Assembly: GCA_003116995.1 (NCBI GenBank)
Contig: BDSL01000022.1
Coordinates: forward strand, 620,001-684,000
Source of the DNA: Yamagishiella unicocca
Lineage: Eukaryota > Chlorophyta > Chlorophyceae > Chlamydomonadales > Volvocaceae
Reading direction: 5' to 3'
Length of the DNA: 64,000 nucleotides
Shown here: in pieces, positions 57,153-64,000 of the stretch
Numbering within the stretch: the first letter of the stretch is position 1
How the letters are laid out: each line of letters opens with the position of its first letter
Made by a program: the position numbers and the translations under genes
Notes under the pieces: generated by a model
Databases searched by the model: none
The model's input: only the letters and a program-made list of their open reading frames with translations
Told to the model about the DNA's origin: nothing

Positions 57153-60100
57153 ATGGAGCATACCGACGAGCACGCGTCGCTGCTGCCGCTTGAGCATCCC
57201 CGCAGCCTCAGCGCCGCTGACGCTGCCGACACCACGCGCTCGGGCGCACGTCGCATTGCATACTCCAGCAACGACGGCAGCGTGGGCCCTGCGAGCAACT
57301 CCAGCGAGTTCGGCCTCACGACCTCCAGTCGATGGAAGCAAGCGGCCCACAGGGTCCTCCGATTCCAGAGGTGGCACGACGCCATCGAAGAGGTCGTGGA
57401 GCGCCATGAGCCCGGGGCTGCTCCTGGGATCGACCCCCGGCGCAGCAAGTACCTCCACCTGGCCGCCAAGTGGTGTCTGCCCGTGCAAATCACCATCGCG
57501 GATTACGACTCAAAGTGAGCACCCGGCGCAAGCCAGCTTGCAAAGCGGCCTCCGCGGAGCGGCTCATCCCCACAATCACCGCCGGCACCCCCGCTGTTGC
57601 CTTACCCGGCACGCACCACACCACGACCCCAGCTCAGACTCGTTGCGCCCTGCGCCCCGGTCCCGCCTCCGGCCCCTGGCCACCCTCGGGCACTCACGGG
57701 CCCCCTGGCCTCTCACGGGCCCTTGGCCACACCCACGGGGCTTTCCTCTCACGTGCCCTTGGCCCCCCCACGATCCATCCCCTCCCTCCCGCCCCGCGCG
57801 CTGCGTGCCCGTGTGCCGAATTGTAACCCCAGGAACGTGACCCTCCGTGAGGGGCTGGACTCCGTGGAGCAGCTGGAGATCTTCCTCAGCCAGCCCAAGG
57901 ACCACCCGGCGGGGGTGCGCTGGATCCACGTGGACGGCCTCAACTGGGAGGTCATCCAGGTGCGCCGACCCATGGGCCACCACCGCCCCCCATTCCCACA
58001 CCCCGTCTCCTATCCCCTCAATGCCTGCGCATCCTTAGGCCCCAGGTGTGTGCCTGAGTATCGGTACCCCGCCCGCACGCCCCCGCGCGCTTGGTTCCTT
58101 GCGCTGACACCCGCCGGGATGCCCGGCCCGCATGCCACTGGGTGCGGCTCAGGCGCTGGCGCTAAAGTACGACCTGCACCCGCTGGCGCTGGAGGACACA
58201 GGTGGGGCTGGGGGGGGGAGGAGGTAACGGACGGGTTGGGGGCCTTGTAGGAGGGGTGTGGTGCCGGGCGGTTGGATGGGAGCAGCCGGGAGGCGGTTAG
58301 GGAGGTGGGGGCTTGTAACGACTCCACCTGGTGGAAAACGGCAAATGCAGGTTCAGATTGAGCGCAAGAATCGAGACGCCCCACTGCATCGCACAAAACC
58401 CTCGAATACCCGCGCCGACCTGCTCATCGACCCGCGGGTCTGTCGGCCCCACGCCCGCAGTCCACGTGCCCCAGCGCATCAAGGCGGACATCTACGACTC
58501 CTGCCTCTACGTCTCCCTCATCTACCTCTACCTGGCGCACGGAGGCTCCCACGGCGACCGCCGCGACCACGAAGGCAGCGGCGGCGGCGGCCCCGCCGGA
58601 GCACCCGCGGCCTCGCAGCCCTCGCGCCGCCTACCTCGCACCATCAGTAGCGCCCGGAGGGCAGAAGAGGACGCCGCCGTCGAAGCCGCCTTGGCCGGCG
58701 TTGACGCCGCCGCCGCCGCCGCGTCGCGTCGCGACGTCGAGTGCGACGGCGGCGGCGGCGCCGCCGCCTCCAGGCCGGCGCAACGGCGACGCGTGAGCAA
58801 CCCGGGTCCCACTCACTATCCCCTGCCGCTGACCCGCGGGTCGGTCGCCCTGCCCAGCAACCTCACCGGCTACGCCGGCGGGGGCGTCGTAGGGTTGCGC
58901 GCCCGGAGCACCGGCGCCAAGTGCGGCGCCTGCGGCGCCGCCAGCTCCGTCGCCGCGGGCCTCGGCGGCGGCGGTGGACCCGCGGGTCGCGACAACCGCC
59001 TGATCCACGTGTCCGCGCAGCAGGTATCGATGTTCCTCCTGCGCGGGGAGCACCCCAACACGCTCATCACTATCTTCCAGTCGGATGGGTCTGCGGTCAC
59101 GGAGCCCATCTTGGAGCAGCTGCGGGAGCCGCGGACGCTGGTGGGTGGCAGCTGGGTCGCGGGTGGGGGCACGGGGGAGCTGCCGACGGCTCGAACCGAG
59201 GTTGGGAAGCGGATTGAGGGGACCTGTAAGTAAGCAGGAATGCGGACAGAGATTAGGATTGCCGACCAGGCTGAAGCAAGCGGGGCCGGGGGCTGGCGGC
59301 GGACCGTAGAGGGGAGGGGAGGTGATGGCTGGCAGGGGCGCTGGGTTGTGGGGTGCTGGTGAGTTTGCGACGGGCGGGCATCACAGGCACCGTCTTGCGC
59401 TGCCGACAGACTGAAGGAGGCCTGGTTTTCTGCGAAACCCACTTCTTGACTTCAAAGTTCACACTTGCCCCCCACCCACACCTTCTGGGACTGGGACTGG
59501 GACCGGACCGCGATGTCCGCTCTCCCATAGCGCACCACCTCCCCCAGTTCTCCTGCTAGCGCCCAAAACCGGTTCTGCGAAAAGTTTCCGTGCGTCGCGC
59601 GGGGTCCTCGCTTCCTTTCGTCTCGCCGTAGCCGCTATAGCTTAGCCGCCAAAGGTCATATTACGACCTTCGGCTTTAGTATCCCCAACCCAGTTCTCCA
59701 GCATGCATCTCAAAAGTTCTGTTTTAAACGGTGTTTTTTCGGGCATCCACGGGTCTCCCTCGAACCCACACCTTCTCCCATCCTATCCATGTCGCGTAAC
59801 CGGTATTTATGCCCCTCCCCCCCAAAATTGGTGTCCGACGACCATGTGCCAACTATCCTGTCCCGTCGCGTAACCGATTTTTATGCCCCTGCCTCCCTTT
59901 TCTCCTGCCGCTGGGCGCCAGGTGCGGGAGGCGGAGGACGCCTCCTTCCTGGCCAACCTCGTGATAGATACCCTGGTGCGGTGCGCCAGGGAGGGAGCCG
60001 CCTGGAGCGGGGGAACGAGGCGTGGTCTGGTGTAACGCGGAAACCGGTGAACCCATGAAGAGGAGAGGCATACATCCTGCCTAGATGGGTAATAGCCTGG

Positions 60101-62061
60101 AGCGGGGTGGCTGCGCTGAGGCCGCATGCACGTGTTCTGTGGCGTCGATGGCCCTTGCTCACTCCGTGATTTCCGTCCAAGAGGAAGGGCTCCGAGCTGC
60201 AGCGCTTCTGGGGTGTGGTCTGGTGGTTTCTAGCCCCGTCGCCAGCAGGGCGGCAGGGCGGTGTCGAGGACCTCTCCTGGCGGGGCGGGTGTCGCCGGGC
60301 GCTGCCAGGGGCTGGCTGACGCAACCAGCACCGGGCTTCATTACACCCACGCCGTTGCGGGTCCCTTACTTGCACCGGTCGCCGCTCCTTACCCCCTCTC
60401 CCCGCATCCCGTCCCTTCCTTCTCCTACCCCACCCCGCCAGGTGGACCACATCTTCCCGGTGGTGGGCGCCTACCGCGAGCAGCTGCACCAGTACGACCA
60501 GGACGTCAAGGCGGGCGGCCTGCCCTCCGCCGCCTCCACCCGCGAGCTGCACGCCATGCAGCGGGACCTGCGGAGGATAGACCGGACCATTGCACCGCTG
60601 CAGGTGAGACCATTGCACCGCTGCAGGTGCGTGAGACCGGACACCGGAGGGCGGGCAGCCTCGACTCGCGCATCCAAAGCGCGTGCCTCAACCACAACGC
60701 CTATTTCACAGTTGCTGAGGCGGCCATGTAATGAGTCTTCGCCGTCGACGTGGCAACGGCAGATTGAACGCGGCTAGCCCAGGAATTCGCGCGTTGGCCC
60801 AGTTTAAAACTTTAACACATAGCCAGTCGTAGAGCGACGGCTCCCTAGATCAGCGCCCAGGTCCGGATCTCAGTAGGCCCGCCACCACACCCAGGCCGCT
60901 AGAGAAAACGATGCTACGTTCTTGGTAACACCGAGGTACACGCAGAGCGTCCTCGCCTAATGCAACCGTCGGTTTGACATAAGCCGCGATAGCGAGCCGC
61001 ACCGCGAAAGCGATGTCGGCGGTATGGGTGTCTGCAGTCGGTCGCTTCCAACACGCCCCCGTGAGCAACGCTCGCTAGCCCACGGCTCCCCCGGGGCCCC
61101 AACACCGGCCAGCAGCGTGGACCCATGGGTCGGGCACCCCCAGCACGGGCATCCTCCACGGCAAGGAGGGTTGCAAGGAAGGGAGGCGCCTGTCGCACCC
61201 GTCCCGCCTCTGCATCCTCACTCCCGCTTACACCCTAAACCCCAAACCCTGACCCTCATCGCCGCCCGCCCGCAGGGTGTCGTCTCTCATATGGTCACCC
61301 GGGACGCCACCGCCGCCAGCCACGACGCACTGATGGCAGCTACGGGCGGTGGTGGCGGCGCCGGCGCCGGCGGCGGCTCTCCCACTCCAGCCTTCCTGTC
61401 ACGTCTGACGCGCACCTACCTGGGCGACGTGCGCGACCACGTGAGCACCATCTGCGAGGACCTCATCAGCCTCTCCGCCGAGTGCGGCGACCTCATCGGC
61501 CTCATCTTCAACCTGACCACGCTGCAGCAGTCGCAGTCGACGCAGACGCTGGCGGTGGTGTCCACCATCTTCCTGCCCATCACCTTCCTGGCGGGGGTGG
61601 GTCGGTCGGTCGGGGAAGCGGAGGAGTGCGGGCTTGGCACGCGGGTCGGGGTGGGGTCCGGGTGCGGTGGGTGGGGTGGGTTGGAAGGAAAACCCGGGTT
61701 GAGCTGATGGATGGGGTGGGTTGGGGTGGGTTGCGGCGGAACCTCCATACCGGCACACACCGCCAGCCCAGCCTCCGCCCAGGCGGATGTTACACATTGC
61801 CCGCGTCCCACTCGCCTCGCCACTCCCCCTCCAGCTTGCATCTCTCGAAATGTATGTCCGAAACGGTTTTCCTTCGTACACGGGTTTTCCCTGCAATCAA
61901 TCCCCCACGACGACGGCGCGCAGGTGTACGGCATGAACTTCGACACGCTGCCGGAGCTGCACTGGGATTACGGCTATCTCTACTTTTGGATTACCTCCAT
62001 AGCTATCGTGCTGGTGTTTATGATCGCCATGCTGCGAGCGGGCATGTGGTCGTGGTGGTAG
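57153..62061 (+). CDS. CorA-type magnesium transporter, 8 exons
   Basis: Exons: 57153-57514, 57833-57959, 58153-58201, 58461-59140, 59922-59975, 60442-60603, 61276-61596, 61924-62061; 630 residues, all phases close. The soluble N-terminal domain shows RWIHVDGLNWEVIQ, ALKYDLHPLALEDT and VPQRIKADIYDSCLYVSL, the CorA order. It is interrupted by a Gly/Ala/Arg-rich insertion of about 130 residues (roughly 200-330), then resumes with HVSAQQVSMFLLRGEHPNTL. Two C-terminal membrane helices flank the pore motif: TM1 at about 562-586 (LAVVSTIFLPITFLAGV), YGMNF with GMN at 588-590, the MPEL-like loop LPELHWDYGY, and TM2 at about 603-626. The protein should form a pentameric Mg2+ channel in a membrane; which membrane is not clear, as no firm targeting signal is seen. 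Confidence 0.94.
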
Positions 62062-62199
62062 CGGGCCTTATGGGGGAGGGGAGCTGGGCAGTGGGCATTC
62101 GCCGGGTGGAGCTGCCGCGCGTGTCGGCAAGCATAGGTGCACGGAAGTGGTAACGGAGGCGGTGGTGGGGCGGGAGGCGAGTCCACTCCGGGCGCTGGC

Positions 62200-62268
62200 G
62201 AGGAAAGCCCGGGGGGCACTCCGGGGGCTTGCGAGGAAAGCCGGGGGGGCACTCCGGGGGCCGGGGGG
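62200..62268. repeat. Two-copy tandem repeat (about 31 bp) after the CorA stop
   Basis: Two units built from GCGAGGAAAGCC, GGGGGGCACTCCGGGGGC and a short joint, preceded by a diverged one, in the CorA 3' untranslated region. Confidence 0.85.
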
Positions 62269-62665
62269 AAGCAGTCTGCGCTGTGGGGGTCGGCACTGGT
62301 GCGGTTGCAGTGACGCAGGAGGAGGTTATATGCATAATAGCGGTGAAACCGTGTCGAGTGGGGCGGAGGGCCCCACGCATAGCGTGCGAGCAGCACGGCA
62401 GCGGTGCTCGAAGCGAACTAGGAACATATGCAAGCTCGCCAGAGTCTTGCCGGAGTCTTACTCTTACCGTGCGTGCCTTTCCATGCATTCTTAACCACTA
62501 GTGTGACTTCCTTGAATGGCCAACTGCCTGTCGAATCCACGGCGCACGTGTGTACAGCGCGTGTCGCGAGGTGATGTGTTTTCACGTGATCCCTTTGGAC
62601 TGGGGCAAGTGTCTGAGTGGAGGGTGAGTGAAGGGGTGGTCTGGGGCAGCTGGTCCCCTCCTGGC

Positions 62666-62711
62666 TTACACGGAGGTACCCAGCGCGCCGGAGCGGTGTG
62701 TCCTCGTGTAA
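62666..62711. terminator. Facing polyadenylation signals of the CorA and shikimate dehydrogenase genes
   Basis: A plus-strand TGTAA (62707-62711) follows the CorA stop by about 0.65 kb. A minus-strand one (TTACA at 62666-62670) follows the shikimate dehydrogenase stop by about 0.53 kb. Their order means the two transcript ends would overlap slightly. Confidence 0.45.
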
Positions 62712-63202
62712 TCAGTCCAAGCAACACACCTCCTTCCGGGCCCACTTCGATGACAGACAGACACACGACACAGCAGACCCGGGCGTAACCTGAACCGCAA
62801 CGGAGGCGGCGGCGACCCGAACAACGCCGTTCGACTGGACCCAACACGGGAGTCAAAACACAGCCACCCACCGCGCGCTGCACACCGCACCGCACTCGCC
62901 AGCCGCCGCAGCCGGGCTGCTGCCCGCGGGCCCCACGCCCCGATGACGACGCGCGCCTCCGGCCCCCGCTCCCCCACCTGCACCCCTCAACCCTCTCCCC
63001 ACACACAAATGCCCATTCTTCGCCAACACGCCCGTAACGTAGGCACGCACCCTGCACATGCGGATTCGCCCTGCTTTGGCGCACACACTCAGCACACTCA
63101 GACTCGCCCTTTATCTTTTGGTAACCCCCTACATTCGGGACGGCTCACGGAATTCCTGCTACCCTGCTTCACCAACATGCCCCCCGCGCCTGAGCCTCCC
63201 CC
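62712..63202. other. Probable 3' untranslated region of the shikimate dehydrogenase gene
   Basis: No supported gene on either strand; it lies between the two facing 3' ends and the stop codon at 63203. Confidence 0.45.
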
Positions 63203-64000
63203 TCACTTCTTCCCCGTCCCCTGCATGCTGTCTAGCACGGTCTGCTCCATCAGCTGCGCCGGGGGCTCCGCGCCCGTGAAGTGCCGGAACTGCTCTAGAG
63301 CCTGCCCCACAAACATCTGGAGCCCATCCACGGGGGTAGCGCCGCCCGCCTGGGCGTCCAGCAGCAGCTGCGTCCACAGCGGATTGTACACAGCATCGAA
63401 CACCACCTTGAACTGCGGGGGTTGCGGGCGCCGGGCCGGGTGGGGGGAAAGGGAACACGCGCCGGATGGGCGGTTGGCGGGAGGGGTGTGCACGCAGGCG
63501 GTGTGCGCGCTCAGGTAACCCGAACAAGCGGGAGGGGCAGGATGCGGAAGCGATGGACGTGGGATGGGGAGGGAGGTCCCACTGGGACATGTACGCGCCC
63601 ACTGCGTTTCGCGCATCACTCTGCCAACACATGTCCTCTGTCCCCTCCGCCTCCGACAACACACTCCCGCTGTCCCCTCCGCCTCAGCCAGCGCGCGTCC
63701 GAAAGGAAGAGAGACCTTGTCCATCCCACCCACCCGGCCAACGCGATAAAGCGGCAGCCTCCCATCTGAAGTCTGCCACACGTGTACATAGCCTCTCCCA
63801 GCACAGTCGTGTCCACAGCAACACACGTCCGTCTTACAACCGCCACGCGCACCTTGGCCGCCACCGCTGCCGTCACGGGGCTCTCCTGAACGTTGGGGTG
63901 CATGCCCACTGAGGTGCTGTTGGCCAGTACGTCGCCCGATATCCGCCCCGAAACCAGGTCGTCCCAGGAGCAGCTGGTCGCGGAGCTGCCCAGCGCGGCC
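63203..64000 (-). CDS. Shikimate dehydrogenase, C-terminal part (5' end outside the window)
   Basis: Two exons are visible: from beyond 64000 to 63853, and 63412-63203, joined in phase 0; together 118 residues plus a partial codon. The first reads ISGDVLANSTSVGMHPNVQE, the NADP-domain hallmark of shikimate dehydrogenases (usual form ANxTSVGM-P). The second reads FKVVFDAVYNPLWTQLL, then a Gly-Ala-rich turn and VDGLQMFVGQALEQFRHFTG, the family's C-terminal helix region. The enzyme reduces 3-dehydroshikimate to shikimate in the plastid. In plants and many algae it is fused behind a type I dehydroquinate dehydratase; the window ends too soon to show whether that holds here. The tail TVLDSMQGTGKK is normal. 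Confidence 0.9.
   Translation of the reverse strand, partial: GRAGQLRDQLLLGRPGFGADIGRRTGQQHLSGHAPQRSGEPRDGSGGGQGARGGCKTDVCCCGHDCAGRGYVHVWQTSDGRLPLYRVGRVGGMDKVSLPFGRALAEAEGTAGVCCRRRRGQRTCVGRVMRETQWARTCPSGTSLPIPRPSLPHPAPPACSGYLSAHTACVHTPPANRPSGACSLSPHPARRPQPPQFKVVFDAVYNPLWTQLLLDAQAGGATPVDGLQMFVGQALEQFRHFTGAEPPAQLMEQTVLDSMQGTGKK

Overview
This is nuclear DNA from a volvocalean green alga, that is, a Chlamydomonas relative. Four things point there. The genes have many short GT-AG introns and strongly G/C-ending codons. TGTAA-type polyadenylation signals follow several stop codons. The protein set is algal: CP12, an ovothiol synthase OvoA, a plant AFC-type LAMMER kinase, and a TKL kinase ending in an APEV/DVFAFGVLMYEL core. 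Gene-free stretches are less GC-rich and hold dispersed repeats. The species cannot be named from the sequence alone.

Layout from left to right: a Nudix hydrolase (-, 510-2000); two unrecognised proteins in tandem (-, 2955-3988 and 5405-6874); a repeat-bearing spacer with a frameshifted coding relic (-, about 10.1-11.1 kb); a single-exon protein with two CxxC pairs (+, 13069-14013); a 14-exon LAMMER kinase (+, 17252-22474); a 14-exon OvoA (+, 26310-34027); CP12, convergent with OvoA (-, 35753-36577); a repeat-rich spacer holding a probable unknown multi-exon gene (-, 40189-41134); an 8-exon TKL-like kinase (-, 43289-50372); an 8-exon prolyl 4-hydroxylase (-, 52571-56609); a CorA-type Mg2+ transporter divergent from it (+, 57153-62061); and the 3' end of a shikimate dehydrogenase gene (-, 63203 to beyond 64000).

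Exon boundaries were derived by hand from splice consensus, phase continuity and family knowledge. All internal phases close exactly for the Nudix, LAMMER, OvoA, CP12, TKL, hydroxylase and CorA models. No bacterial-style operon logic applies. OvoA (a thiol antioxidant enzyme) and CP12 (a thioredoxin-regulated Calvin cycle switch) are tail-to-tail neighbours with a redox theme, but that is only an observation.

The most unusual features are a roughly 930-residue low-complexity insertion in the activation segment of the TKL kinase, a LAMMER kinase whose namesake motif reads LAMMEA, a short motif (GAGGRAAACCCGTGGA-like) found in introns of five different genes, a 16-nt terminal coding exon in CP12, and several intronic minisatellites that create large false open frames.
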